Below, piece after piece: positions 25,218 through 33,482 of a stretch of 64,000 bases of DNA; positions within the stretch are counted from its first letter, which is position 1; every line of letters begins with the position of its first letter. The stretch lies in the NCBI GenBank assembly GCA_030645495.1, contig JAUSLV010000030.1, positions 1 through 64,000 of the forward strand, given 5' to 3'. Source of the stretch: Actinomycetota bacterium. GTDB lineage: Bacteria > Actinomycetota > Acidimicrobiia > Acidimicrobiales > Ilumatobacteraceae. The position numbers were made by a program, and so were the translations under genes. Under the pieces are notes generated by a model that was not told where the DNA came from, ran no database searches, and saw only the letters and a list, made by a program, of their open reading frames with translations.

Positions 25218-26108
25218 ATGCGTCGCTCCGCCCCCATTCTGCTGTGCCTCTCGTTGCTCGCCGCGGTGTCGGCCTGTGGCGACTCCGACCCGAAGTCGGA
25301 CGGCGGCGATGGCTCCACCCCGGTGTCGGGCGAGTGCGGCGCAGTGGGCACGGTGTACACCAAGCCCGAGGTCACCACGCCGTCGGCCACGCCCACCGAG
25401 CTGGTGATCACCGATCTCACCACCGGCGCCTGCAGCTCGCCGGCAGTGGAGGGCGACACCGTGGTGGTGCACTACGTGGGCGTGCGCAGCGAGGACGGCA
25501 CCGAGTTCGACAACAGCTACGACCGTGGCGAGACGTTCGAGGTGCAGCTGGGCGCCGGCGGTGTGATCCCCGGTTGGGACCAGGGCTTGGTGGGCGTTCA
25601 GCAAGGTGGCCGCCGCCAGCTCGACATCCCCGCCGAGTTGGCCTACGGCGACGCCGGCTCGGGCGATGTGATCCAGCCCGGCGACGCGCTGTCGTTCGTG
25701 GTGGACGTGGTGGCGGTGCTTCCCGGCTCGAAGGCCACCGACGACCCCGGCATCGAGATCGAGGGCACCGACAACGTCGACGAACTCGTGGCCGACGAGC
25801 TGTTGCAGGGCGCTGGCGCAGTGCCGCAGGACGGCCAGATGGTGGCCGTGCGGATCGTCACCTACCGTGCCGACACCGGCGAGCAGCTCGCGAGCAGCTG
25901 GGGTGAGCCGGCGTTCACGTTCCTGTACTCGCCCGACTCCGACGTGTGGCCCGGCCTGCTCGATGCCGTCGAGGGCATGAAGGTCGGCGGTCGTCGTCAG
26001 GCGCAGATCCCCTTCGCGTCGATGTTCGACGGCGCCGGCAACGAGGGCCTCGGCCTTCCGGCGTCGGTAGACCTCACCGTCGTGCTCGACCTGGTGGCGA
26101 TCTACTAA
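25218..26108 (+). CDS. FKBP-type peptidyl-prolyl isomerase lipoprotein with two FKBP-like domains
   Basis: 296 residues. The signal peptide MRRSAPILLCLSLLAAVSAC has a lipobox (AVSAC, Cys20), so the protein is likely anchored outside the cell. The first FKBP domain (about 65-170) is well conserved: VVVHYVGVRSEDGTEFDNSY, GVIPGWDQGLVGVQQGGRRQ and IPAELAYGDAG. The second half, about 190-296, keeps VWPGLLDAVEGMKVGGRRQAQ and a matching end but lacks the normal FKBP active-site residues, so it looks like a degenerate second copy. A role in folding secreted proteins is likely. It overlaps the convergent MFS gene by 4 bp at the 3' ends. Confidence 0.9.
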   Translation: MRRSAPILLCLSLLAAVSACGDSDPKSDGGDGSTPVSGECGAVGTVYTKPEVTTPSATPTELVITDLTTGACSSPAVEGDTVVVHYVGVRSEDGTEFDNSYDRGETFEVQLGAGGVIPGWDQGLVGVQQGGRRQLDIPAELAYGDAGSGDVIQPGDALSFVVDVVAVLPGSKATDDPGIEIEGTDNVDELVADELLQGAGAVPQDGQMVAVRIVTYRADTGEQLASSWGEPAFTFLYSPDSDVWPGLLDAVEGMKVGGRRQAQIPFASMFDGAGNEGLGLPASVDLTVVLDLVAIY

Positions 26109-27289
26109 CCCGCAGTGTGCGGCTCGGCGGGCAGCGGCCGGGTGGCACCCGCCAGCACCACACCGCAGCCCAGCAGGCCGGCGGTCACCAACAAGGCCTT
26201 CAGCACGCCCACGTGGTTGCCGATCGCACCCACCAGGGCTGGCCCCGCCAGGAACGCCACATACCCGATCGTGGACACCACGCTCACCCGCGCGGCCGCG
26301 CGCCGCGGGTCGTCGGCCGCGGCGCTCACGCCCACGGGGAAGCCCAGCGCTGCGCCAAGACCCCACAGCACGGTGCCCAGCAGCGCCGACCACAGATCGG
26401 GGCCGAACACCACGATCAGCAACCCGACCAGCGAGGTGAGCGCGCTCGCGCGCAGCACGGCCACGCGCCCGTGGCGGTCGAGCACGTGGGGGCCGAACCA
26501 GCGGCCGGTGGTCATCGACACCACGAACACGACATACGCGAGCGATCCGGTGGCAGCGCTGGCCCCGTAGCCGTCGATCGCAGCGACACCCAACCAATCG
26601 TTGCCGGTGCCCTCGGTGAAGGCCATCGTCAGCACGAACAGACCCACCAACACCGTGCGCCGCTCACGCCAGGCCACCAGCGGCCCGTGGCGTTCGCCCT
26701 GGTGGGCGTCGTCGGCCGCAGCCAGGAATCGTTGCGCGGCGAGGGGCACCGTGGCCGCCAACAACACGGCAACGACCACCAGGTGAACCGTGACCGACAG
26801 GTGGATCGCATTGGCACCGGCACCGCTGAGTGCGCCCACCACGGTGCCGACGCTGAACCCGGCATGGAAGCGCGACATGATCGAGCGGCCCAAGCGCTGC
26901 TCCACCGCGGCGGCCTCGACGTTCATGGCGACGTCCCAGCAGCCGTTGCCGAAGCCCAACAGCAGCAGACCGGCCACCACTGCCGGTGTGCCGATCTGCA
27001 CACCGATGCCGGCGAACGCCAGCCCGCTGAGGCACAGCAGCGACATCACGCTGACGGTGCGGATGGCACCGAAGCGGTGCACCACGACACCCGCGGTGGG
27101 CAGGGCGATCAACGAGCCGATGGCCACCACCAGCAGCATCAGGCCCAGCGCGCCTGGCGACAGGCCCAGCTCGTCACGCACTTGCGGGATTCGCGACGCC
27201 CAGCTGGAGTAGCCCATCCCCGCCGCCATGAACACCACCGACACGCTGTGCCGAGCGGCGCGGAGATCCGGTGCGTCGATGGTGGTCAC
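26105..27289 (-). CDS. MFS transporter
   Basis: 394 residues from a GTG at 27289. Twelve hydrophobic segments are visible with a basic central loop near AQRFLAAADDAHQGERHG. Loop motifs such as YSSWASRIPQVRDELGLS near the N-terminus resemble the YbjJ-like/inner membrane transporter group of MFS proteins. The substrate is unknown; relatives include sugar and drug exporters. The 3' end overlaps that of the FKBP gene by 4 bp. It is downstream of the vapBC pair on the same strand but separated by its own start. Confidence 0.9.
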   Translation of the reverse strand: MTTIDAPDLRAARHSVSVVFMAAGMGYSSWASRIPQVRDELGLSPGALGLMLLVVAIGSLIALPTAGVVVHRFGAIRTVSVMSLLCLSGLAFAGIGVQIGTPAVVAGLLLLGFGNGCWDVAMNVEAAAVEQRLGRSIMSRFHAGFSVGTVVGALSGAGANAIHLSVTVHLVVVAVLLAATVPLAAQRFLAAADDAHQGERHGPLVAWRERRTVLVGLFVLTMAFTEGTGNDWLGVAAIDGYGASAATGSLAYVVFVVSMTTGRWFGPHVLDRHGRVAVLRASALTSLVGLLIVVFGPDLWSALLGTVLWGLGAALGFPVGVSAAADDPRRAAARVSVVSTIGYVAFLAGPALVGAIGNHVGVLKALLVTAGLLGCGVVLAGATRPLPAEPHTAG

Positions 27290-27315
27290 CGCGCCAGGGT
27301 AGGGCGCGGCACCCC

Positions 27316-27696
27316 TCAGAGCGCGAGGAGTCGGAGGGTGGGGTCGAGTCGCCGCAGATCGTCGGGGTCGGTGGTGACGACCGCCTGGCCGGCCCGCCGA
27401 GCACACACCACCACGTGCGCGTCGGCGATGTCGGCAGTGCCGGACAACGCGAGCAGCCTGCCGGCGGCTACGGCATCGGGCCGGTCGAGTGACCGCACAT
27501 CGCTGGTGGCCTGTCGGAGGAGTCGGGAGAGTCGCGCCTGGCGGGAAAGGCTGCGCGCCGCTTGCGCCAGCGCGGTGGTCGGGATGGTGATCCGTTCGGC
27601 AGTTTCTGCGCAGTGTTGCAGCAGCGCCAACACTCGACGATCGTTGCGGTCGAGCGCGATGAGCGCACCGGCATCCAAGGTGAGTCCTCGGTTCAT
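27316..27696 (-). CDS. vapC: VapC-type PIN-domain toxin
   Basis: 126 residues. PIN fold with the first acidic residue in LTLDAGALIALDR and the later ones in SGTADIADAHVVVCARR and VVTTDPDDLRRLDP. These are single-strand RNases that usually cleave tRNA or rRNA. The ATG overlaps the stop of the upstream ribbon-helix-helix gene (ATGA), the standard antitoxin-toxin coupling. A GTG two codons upstream is also possible. It is the only toxin-antitoxin pair seen in the window. Confidence 0.88.
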   Translation of the reverse strand: MNRGLTLDAGALIALDRNDRRVLALLQHCAETAERITIPTTALAQAARSLSRQARLSRLLRQATSDVRSLDRPDAVAAGRLLALSGTADIADAHVVVCARRAGQAVVTTDPDDLRRLDPTLRLLAL

Positions 27697-27947
27697 GCCC
27701 ACTCACGGCCGTTCCGACCATCGACCCACGACTCGGCCCATGCCCGTTCTGCTTCGGTGAGTGGCCCCCCAGTCTCCGCGAGCGCCTGCGCGAGCTCGAT
27801 CGCCCAGAGGTCGGCATCCTCGAGTGAGATCCGCACGGCGTGTTGCACGAAGGCCGACACGCTGCGAGCTCGCCCCTCGGCGACGAGCACCCGAACGCGA
27901 GCGAGGTCGGCCTCGTCGATCGTGATCGTGACCTTGCGGGTGGCCAT
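27693..27947 (-). CDS. vapB: VapB-type ribbon-helix-helix antitoxin
   Basis: 84 residues from the ATG at 27947; in-frame ATGs also lie 4 and 6 codons upstream. The N-terminus MATRKVTITIDEADLARVRV gives the DNA-binding beta strand, and ARSVSAFVQHAVR the helix-turn-helix of the CopG/RHH fold. The C-terminal half, rich in Trp, Glu and Ala (SWVDGRNGREWA), would wrap the toxin. Overlap with the vapC start ties the two together; such antitoxins repress their own promoter, which should lie just upstream of 27947. Confidence 0.85.
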   Translation of the reverse strand: MATRKVTITIDEADLARVRVLVAEGRARSVSAFVQHAVRISLEDADLWAIELAQALAETGGPLTEAERAWAESWVDGRNGREWA

Positions 27948-27972
27948 ACCAAAAAGCATACTCATCGTCGCG

Positions 27973-28386
27973 TCATGCCGCCGACGTGAACACCACGTGG
28001 TTGGGCTCGTGTTCGAAACGCATCACCACCGCGCCGCCGCTGTTGTCGCGCACCTCCACCACGCGCGCCTTGCGCCGCACGGGGTACTGGCGCGGCCGGC
28101 GCGGGTCGGGCGGCGGCACGATCCGCCACTCGGCCGACACGATCGCGATCGCGTCGAAGTCGCGCACGCGAGGAGCGTCGGGATGGCGCGCCAACGCGTC
28201 GATGTCTGCCCCTTCGGCGATGAACGTCACCCTCGCTGCGCCCGGATGGTCGTGGTCGAACCCTTCGGGGTCGACCACCTCGAACCCGTAGAGTCGCAGC
28301 GAGGAGTGGTTGAAGTCGATCGTCTGGTGCAGTCGCGCCTCGAACCAGCGGGCGAGGCGGAAGGGCAGTGATGCAGTGGTGTTCAT
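27973..28386 (-). CDS. hypothetical protein
   Basis: 137 residues. An N-terminal stretch, LPFRLARWFEARLHQTIDFNHSSLRLYGFE, leads into two stretches of likely beta strand and a basic middle part (PPPDPRRPRQYPVRRKARVVEVRD). It has no signal peptide or membrane segment. I do not recognise a family. It is followed by the vapBC operon 25 bp downstream, in the same direction. Confidence 0.65.
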   Translation of the reverse strand: MNTTASLPFRLARWFEARLHQTIDFNHSSLRLYGFEVVDPEGFDHDHPGAARVTFIAEGADIDALARHPDAPRVRDFDAIAIVSAEWRIVPPPDPRRPRQYPVRRKARVVEVRDNSGGAVVMRFEHEPNHVVFTSAA

Positions 28387-28442
28387 GCCCTCACTGGGTA
28401 CGGCGAACCCGCCGAACCGGCAGAAGTTCCCAACGCCCCAAA

Positions 28443-28462
28443 CCCGTCGGGCGCCGGACGGG
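28443..28462 (-). terminator. possible weak terminator after the IclR regulator gene
   Basis: Minus strand CCCGTC-CGGCGCCC-GACGGG followed by TTTGGGG, 4 bp past the regulator stop. The stem has only 6 bp and the T-run is short, so termination here would be partial. Confidence 0.35.
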
Positions 28463-28466
28463 CGGG

Positions 28467-29108
28467 TCAGCGCGGCAGGGCGGCGGCGAGGGCGGCGGCG
28501 GCGGACTGCACGGCGACCCCGAACGACTGGCGCGGGGTACGGGTGAGGCGCTCGACCGGGCCGCTGAGGCTGACCGCGGCCACCACGGCCCCCTGACGAT
28601 CGCGCACAACGGCGCTGACCGAGGCAACGCCGGCTTCCCGCTCCTCCACGCTGTCCTCCAGGTCGGGGCCACCCTCGGCCAGCACACGGCCGGCGGAGCC
28701 GAGGTCCAGCGGCAATAGAGCACCTTCGGGCACGATCCAGCGCAGCGCGTGGTTGGCCTGCAGCGACACCACGCAGCGCCGCCCATCGTGCTCGCGCACG
28801 TACAACTGCACGCTCTCGCCGGTGCGGTCGCGCAGTTCGGTGAGGATCGGAGTGGCCAGCTCGGCCAGCGGGAACGCCTCGGTGGCTGCGTGGCCGAGGC
28901 GGATCAGCTCGAAGCCGAGGCAGAAGCGGCCGAGCGTGTCGCGTCGCACGAAGTGGTGCTGCTCGAGCGCGACAGCGAGGCGATGGGCGGTGGCTCGCGG
29001 CAGGCCGGTGGCGTCTTGCAGCTGCGCGAGATCGAGCGGGCCGCCGGCCAAGGCGCGCAAGATCAGCACCCCTTTGTCAATCACCCCGACGCCGCTTACA
29101 CTGTCCAC
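28467..29108 (-). CDS. ltbR: IclR-family regulator, LtbR/NdgR type
   Basis: 213 residues from a GTG. The N-terminal winged helix-turn-helix has LDLAQLQDATGLPRATAHRL and the wing HHFVRRDTLGRFCLG. The effector domain follows, from LTELRDRTGESVQLYVREH to SGPVERL. Length and divergent position upstream of leuCD match LtbR of corynebacteria and NdgR of streptomycetes, which repress leuCD and related genes. The start codon coincides with the predicted transcription start (a TACAGT -10 lies at 29121-29116), suggesting a leaderless mRNA. The inverted repeat at 29122-29136 sits over its own promoter, so autorepression is likely. Confidence 0.9.
   Translation of the reverse strand: MDSVSGVGVIDKGVLILRALAGGPLDLAQLQDATGLPRATAHRLAVALEQHHFVRRDTLGRFCLGFELIRLGHAATEAFPLAELATPILTELRDRTGESVQLYVREHDGRRCVVSLQANHALRWIVPEGALLPLDLGSAGRVLAEGGPDLEDSVEEREAGVASVSAVVRDRQGAVVAAVSLSGPVERLTRTPRQSFGVAVQSAAAALAAALPR
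29074..29102 (+). promoter_or_regulatory. predicted leuCD promoter
   Basis: Plus strand -35 TTGTCA (29074-29079), 17-base spacer, -10 TACACT (29097-29102), both close to the sigma-70 consensus. The predicted start is near 29109, 35 bases before leuC. The promoter lies inside the first codons of the divergent regulator gene, with the operator downstream of the start, so a bound regulator would block elongation as well as its own promoter. Confidence 0.65.
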
Positions 29109-29121
29109 AGCGAGAACTGTA

Positions 29122-29136
29122 TCTCAGAAAGTGAGA
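29122..29136. promoter_or_regulatory. inverted-repeat operator between ltbR and leuC
   Basis: TCTCA-GAAAG-TGAGA is a perfect 5-bp dyad with a 5-base spacer, the only obvious palindrome in the 35-bp gap between the two start codons. It falls just upstream of the predicted ltbR -10 and downstream of the leuC start site. It is the natural candidate for the IclR regulator's binding site. Confidence 0.6.
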
Positions 29137-29143
29137 CACTGGT

Positions 29144-30562
29144 ATGTCTGACCCGAGAACCCTGGCACAGCCAACGACCCTGGCCCAGAAGGTGTGGGAC
29201 CGGCACGTGGTGCACTCCGCGGTCGACGAGCCTGATCTGCTGTACATCGACCTGCACCTCGTGCACGAGGTCACCAGCCCGCAGGCGTTCGACGGGTTGC
29301 GCCTCAGCGGCCGCACCGTACGCCGGCCCGAGCTGACGATCGCCACCGAAGACCACAACGTGCCCACGGCCGACATCCACCTGCCGATCGACGACCCGAT
29401 CTCCGCGCGCCAGGTGGAGGTGCTGCGCGAGAACACCAAGGAGTTCGGCATCGTCGAGTTCCCGATGGGCGACCCACGCCAGGGCATCGTGCACGTGATC
29501 GCTCCCGAGCAGGGCCGCACGCTGCCGGGCATGACGGTGGTGTGCGGCGACAGCCACACCGCCACGCACGGCGCATTCGGCGCGCTGGCGTTCGGCATCG
29601 GCACCAGCGAGGTCGAGCACGTGCTGGCCACGCAGACGCTGCCGCAGAGCCGCCCGAAGTGGATGAGTGTGAAGGTGGTGGGCGACGCCCCCGCCGACGT
29701 GACCGCCAAGGACATCGTGCTGGCGATCATCGCTCAGATCGGCACGGCCGGAGGCATCGGCAGCGTCATCGAGTACCGCGGCCCAGCCATCCAGGCGCTG
29801 TCGATGGAAGGCCGCATGACGCTGTGCAACATGAGCATCGAGGCCGGGGCCAAGGCCGGCCTGGTGGCCCCCGACGACACCACCTTCGACTACCTGAAGG
29901 GCCGCGAACATGCACCCAAGGGGGCCGCGTGGGACACCGCCGTGGCCGAGTGGCGCACGCTGGTCACCGATGAGGGTGCAGTGTTCGACAGCGAGGTCGT
30001 CATCGATGCGAGTGTGCTCACCCCGCAGGTCAGCTGGGGCACGAACCCGGCGCAGGTGATCCCGATCGGCGGGCTGATCCCCAACCCGAAGGACTACGAC
30101 GGCCAGGCCGCCGACACGGTGGCCCGCGCACTCGAGTACATGGGCCTCACCGCCGGCACCCCGATGCGCGACGTGAAGGTCGACACGGTGTTCATCGGCT
30201 CGTGCACCAACAGCCGCATCGAGGATCTTCGCGCCGCGGCAGCGGTGATGAAGGGCCGTACCGTCACCGTGCCCCGCGTGATGGTGGTGCCCGGCAGTCA
30301 TGCCGTGAAGGCGCAGGCCGAGGCCGAGGGCCTGCCCGAAGTGTTCCGCGCCGCGGGAGCCGACTGGCGCGAGCCCGGCTGCAGCATGTGCCTGGCGATG
30401 AATCCCGACAAGCTGGCCCCGGGCGAGCGTTCCGCCAGCACCAGCAACCGCAACTTCGAGGGCCGTCAGGGCCGCGGCGGTCGCACCCACCTCGTCTCCC
30501 CCGCCGTCGCCGCCGCCACTGCGGTCGCCGGCCACTTCGCCACCCCGGAGGATTTGAAGTGA
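29144..30562 (+). CDS. leuC: 3-isopropylmalate dehydratase, large subunit
   Basis: 472 residues of the aconitase fold, which isomerises 2-isopropylmalate (and citramalate) with LeuD. Iron-sulfur ligands are in [15 protein letters not shown] and [12 protein letters not shown]. Other landmarks are [32 protein letters not shown] (conserved but given here only as a region near residues 127-160) and [18 protein letters not shown] at the C-terminus. It uses the promoter at 29074-29102 and overlaps leuD by 4 bp. No good Shine-Dalgarno precedes the ATG. Confidence 0.97.
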   Translation: MSDPRTLAQPTTLAQKVWDRHVVHSAVDEPDLLYIDLHLVHEVTSPQAFDGLRLSGRTVRRPELTIATEDHNVPTADIHLPIDDPISARQVEVLRENTKEFGIVEFPMGDPRQGIVHVIAPEQGRTLPGMTVVCGDSHTATHGAFGALAFGIGTSEVEHVLATQTLPQSRPKWMSVKVVGDAPADVTAKDIVLAIIAQIGTAGGIGSVIEYRGPAIQALSMEGRMTLCNMSIEAGAKAGLVAPDDTTFDYLKGREHAPKGAAWDTAVAEWRTLVTDEGAVFDSEVVIDASVLTPQVSWGTNPAQVIPIGGLIPNPKDYDGQAADTVARALEYMGLTAGTPMRDVKVDTVFIGSCTNSRIEDLRAAAAVMKGRTVTVPRVMVVPGSHAVKAQAEAEGLPEVFRAAGADWREPGCSMCLAMNPDKLAPGERSASTSNRNFEGRQGRGGRTHLVSPAVAAATAVAGHFATPEDLK

Positions 30563-31143
30563 AAGCTGTACACGTCATCACGGGTCGCGGTCTGCCGCTG
30601 AAGCGCAGCGACGTCGACACCGACCAGATCATCCCCGCCGAGTGGCTGAAGCGCGTCGAGCGCACCGGTTTCGAGAAGGGCCTGTTCGCCACCTGGCGCG
30701 ACGATCGCAACTTCGTGCTCAACGACGAGCGCTACGCGGGCGCCAGCGTAATGGTGGCCGGCCCGTCGTTCGGCGTCGGTTCGTCGCGCGAGCACGCCGT
30801 GTGGGCGATCCAGCAGGGTGGGTTCGACGCAGTCGTGGCCCCCAGCTTCAGCGACATCTTCCGCAACAACTGCACCAAGAACGGCCTCGTTCCCGTGATG
30901 GTGCCCGAGGTTGTCGTGGAGGCCATCTGGGCGGCGATCGACGAGGACCCGAACGTGGAGATCACGATCGATGTCGAGCGGCTCAGCGTCGAGGTGCCGG
31001 CCAAGGGCATCAGCGCCACGTTCCCGATGGACCCCCAGACGCAGCACCGGTTCCTCAACGGTCTCGACGACATCGGCATCACGCTGTCGCACGCCGGCGC
31101 GATCGACACCTACGAGGCCAACCGCCCCGCCTGGCTCAGCTGA
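30559..31143 (+). CDS. leuD: 3-isopropylmalate dehydratase, small subunit
   Basis: 194 residues from a GTG overlapping the leuC stop (GTGA). Swivelling domain of the aconitase family: [20 protein letters not shown] near the N-terminus, then the substrate motif [18 protein letters not shown] and [14 protein letters not shown]. Together with LeuC it also converts citramalate to beta-methylmalate in the isoleucine route started by CimA. Confidence 0.96.
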   Translation: MKAVHVITGRGLPLKRSDVDTDQIIPAEWLKRVERTGFEKGLFATWRDDRNFVLNDERYAGASVMVAGPSFGVGSSREHAVWAIQQGGFDAVVAPSFSDIFRNNCTKNGLVPVMVPEVVVEAIWAAIDEDPNVEITIDVERLSVEVPAKGISATFPMDPQTQHRFLNGLDDIGITLSHAGAIDTYEANRPAWLS

Positions 31144-31168
31144 ACCCGTCGCCGACGGGATCGCAGGA

Positions 31169-31837
31169 TCACGGCTGGAGGCTTGGCCGGACGATCACGG
31201 CGAATTCCTTCACGGGGCCATCCGGTCGGAACTCCGGGTCAGCGCCCAGCGTTCGCGCCCACGCGTCGGCCAAGCTGCGCTCGTCGTGACGGTGAGTGTC
31301 GTCCAACACGAGCGAGCCGCCGCGGGACAGAACATCGGGGAGCAGCTGGCCCAGACCGGATCGACCGCCGCGGGTGGCCCCGGGCGGCCCATCACAGACG
31401 ATGAGGTCGAACGACGCAGGGAAATCTGCGGGAAGTGTGTACCAATCGGCACCATCCACGTCGCGCAGCCGGGCATGACGAACGATCTCCGGCGACAGGC
31501 CGGCCAACTTGAGGCGACGGCGCACCACCTCGACCCAGCTCTGCTCATGCTCGAGCGAGACGAGCGACGACCCTGACCGACGCGATCGGAGCGCCAGCAC
31601 CACGGTGGTGAGCCCTGAGCCACACTCGAGTATCCGACCGTTCGAGAGCTGCTTCGCGCTTGCATCCACCTGCGACACGTAGGCACGGCCCGCGGAGTAG
31701 TCGGGGTTGTCCCACAGCCGCATGAGCAGGTGCAGACGACGAGCGCCGAGGTGGTGCCACAGCCGGAAGCTGGACAGCAGCAGCACCCGTGCGCTGCGCC
31801 GGAGTATCGGCTGCAGCCGATTGGGCCCGCCTGCCAT
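31169..31837 (-). CDS. class I SAM-dependent methyltransferase-like protein
   Basis: 222 residues. A basic, partly hydrophobic N-terminal helix is followed by SAM-binding motif I ILECGSGLTTVVLAL near residues 69-83, motif II LVSLEHEQSWVE, and motif IV FDLIVCDGPPGATRGG. The family resembles methyltransferases found beside glycan genes. The substrate is unknown. Its 3' end converges with leuD, with 25 bp between the stops. Start codon ATG. Confidence 0.75.
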   Translation of the reverse strand: MAGGPNRLQPILRRSARVLLLSSFRLWHHLGARRLHLLMRLWDNPDYSAGRAYVSQVDASAKQLSNGRILECGSGLTTVVLALRSRRSGSSLVSLEHEQSWVEVVRRRLKLAGLSPEIVRHARLRDVDGADWYTLPADFPASFDLIVCDGPPGATRGGRSGLGQLLPDVLSRGGSLVLDDTHRHDERSLADAWARTLGADPEFRPDGPVKEFAVIVRPSLQP

Positions 31838-31844
31838 GGGAACC

Positions 31845-33128
31845 TCAGCCTTCGGCGTGGAAGTCGGGCAGGTGCTTCAGCTTGGGGTTGTTGCTGAACA
31901 CCTCGATCGGCGGCGCCGGGTCGAGGCGCATGCCGCGCTGCAGGATGCGCACCTGCGTGTGCTGGTTGTACTCGGCCAGCGTGACGGCCCAGCCGTCGCG
32001 GCCGGCGCGGGCCGTGCGACCGCTGCGGTGCAGGTAGTCCTTCACGTCGCCGGCGGGCTCGTAGTGGATGACCACGCCGATGTCGTCGACATCGATGCCG
32101 CGAGCGGCAACGTCGGTGGCCACGAGAACGGCGAGGTCGCCGTCGGTGAACCGCTTGAGCGCACGCTCGCGCGCTGCCTGGGCGAGATCGCCGTGGATGG
32201 CCGCAGCCTTCACGCCGAGGTCTTGCAGGTTGCCCTCCACGCGATCGCAGGTGCGCTTGGTCTGGCAGAACACGATCGTCTTGGTGACGCCACTGGCGAT
32301 GGACGCGACCACCTTGTCCTTGTCCATGTGGTGCACGGCGAGGAACAGGTGGTGCATCGTGCCCACCGTGTCGTTGGCGGCATCGATGGCCACCTCCACA
32401 GGGTCTTTCATGTAGCGAGCCACGAGGTGGGCGACGTCGCCGTCGAGCGTGGCGCTGAACAGCATCGTCTGATGCACGCCGGTGACCTTGCGCAGGATCC
32501 ACTCGACCTGCGGGGTGAACCCGTCGTCGGCCATGCGGTCGGCCTCGTCGAGCACCACGATCTCGATGCCGTCGAGCTGCAGTTCGTTCTCCTTCAGCAG
32601 GTCGATGAGGCGCAGCGGCGTGGCGACGATGACATCGACCCCGATCTGCAGCGCGTCGATCTGCTGCTGGCGCGAGGCGCCGCCGTACACGGCGAGCACA
32701 CTGCGGCCGCAGGCGATGGCCACGGGTGACAGCACTTCCGACACCTGCAGCGCGAGTTCGCGGGTGGGCACCATCACGAGCGCGGTGGGCCGGCGGGGTT
32801 GGCCCTCACCGTTGAGGCGAGCGAGCAGCGGCACGCCGAACGCGAGCGTCTTGCCCGAGCCGGTCTTGGCCCGGCCACACACGTCGCGGCCGGTGATGGC
32901 GACGGGGATCGCCTTCTCCTGGATGGCGAACGGGGTGGTGAAGCCGGCGGCGGCGAGGCCGAAATCGACGTTGGGCGGTACGCCCAGCTCGACGAAGCCG
33001 GTGGGAACGTATTCCTCGGGTAAGAGCGTGAGCGCCGGCGCCGGGGGCGGGGTGCGGTGTTCCGGGGTGTGGTGCGTCGTGCGCGGTCGTGCGCGCCGCG
33101 CGCCCGGAGGGCGGTTGAATCCAGACAT
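31845..33128 (-). CDS. DEAD-box ATP-dependent RNA helicase
   Basis: 427 residues from an ATG at 33128. The Arg/Pro-rich N-terminal tail of about 35 residues is followed by Q-motif FTTPFAIQEKAIPVAI, Walker A AKTGSGKT, PTRELALQ, DEAD in VVLDEADRMAD, SAT in LFSATLDG, and the C-terminal domain with HRSGRTARAGR. It unwinds structured RNA, in ribosome assembly or cold shock in relatives. It has no C-terminal extension. Its short 3' gap to the methyltransferase start (7 bp) suggests co-transcription. Confidence 0.96.
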   Translation of the reverse strand: MSGFNRPPGARRARPRTTHHTPEHRTPPPAPALTLLPEEYVPTGFVELGVPPNVDFGLAAAGFTTPFAIQEKAIPVAITGRDVCGRAKTGSGKTLAFGVPLLARLNGEGQPRRPTALVMVPTRELALQVSEVLSPVAIACGRSVLAVYGGASRQQQIDALQIGVDVIVATPLRLIDLLKENELQLDGIEIVVLDEADRMADDGFTPQVEWILRKVTGVHQTMLFSATLDGDVAHLVARYMKDPVEVAIDAANDTVGTMHHLFLAVHHMDKDKVVASIASGVTKTIVFCQTKRTCDRVEGNLQDLGVKAAAIHGDLAQAARERALKRFTDGDLAVLVATDVAARGIDVDDIGVVIHYEPAGDVKDYLHRSGRTARAGRDGWAVTLAEYNQHTQVRILQRGMRLDPAPPIEVFSNNPKLKHLPDFHAEG

Positions 33129-33188
33129 GTTGCTGCCAGGGTACTTGCGCGACAGGCGGTTGCACGATCCTCGTGGTCGCCGCACGGC

Positions 33189-33482
33189 CTAGGTCGAGCG
33201 GGCCAGCGCTCCCAGCTCCATCAGGTGTCGCAGCACGAGTTCCACGTCGTCACGCACCGTGGCCGGTTGCGCGTGGAAGGTCTCGGCCAGGAGTGCGGCG
33301 ATCTCGGCCACCGAGGTCTCGCCGTCGATCGCCGCCCAGACCACTGCGGCGGTGGGGTTCAGCAGCACCGCGCGAGTCTCGTGCACGAGGTACAGCACCG
33401 CCTCGTCGTCGAGGAACGCGGTGCGCACAAAGGGCGCAGGCTGCGGCACGAGGTCGTCGGCGAACTCCCGATCGTCGGTCAC
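33189..33482 (-). CDS. PqqD-like (RRE-fold) protein, third copy
   Basis: 97 residues from a GTG at 33482 that overlaps the nucleotidyltransferase stop (GTGA). The PqqD pattern is clear: FVRTAFLDDEAVLYLVHETRAVLLNPTA as a beta hairpin, then VVWAAIDGETSVAEIAALLAETF and VRDDVELVLRHLMELGALAR. Such domains hold peptide leaders for modifying enzymes. Here no radical SAM enzyme or precursor peptide is adjacent. It is last in the operon. Confidence 0.85.
   Translation of the reverse strand: MTDDREFADDLVPQPAPFVRTAFLDDEAVLYLVHETRAVLLNPTAAVVWAAIDGETSVAEIAALLAETFHAQPATVRDDVELVLRHLMELGALARST

Noticed and set aside
23213-25459. 748-codon minus-strand open frame opposite the hydrolase, AarF and FKBP genes
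   Set aside because: It spans three certain genes on the other strand and has a repetitive shadow composition.
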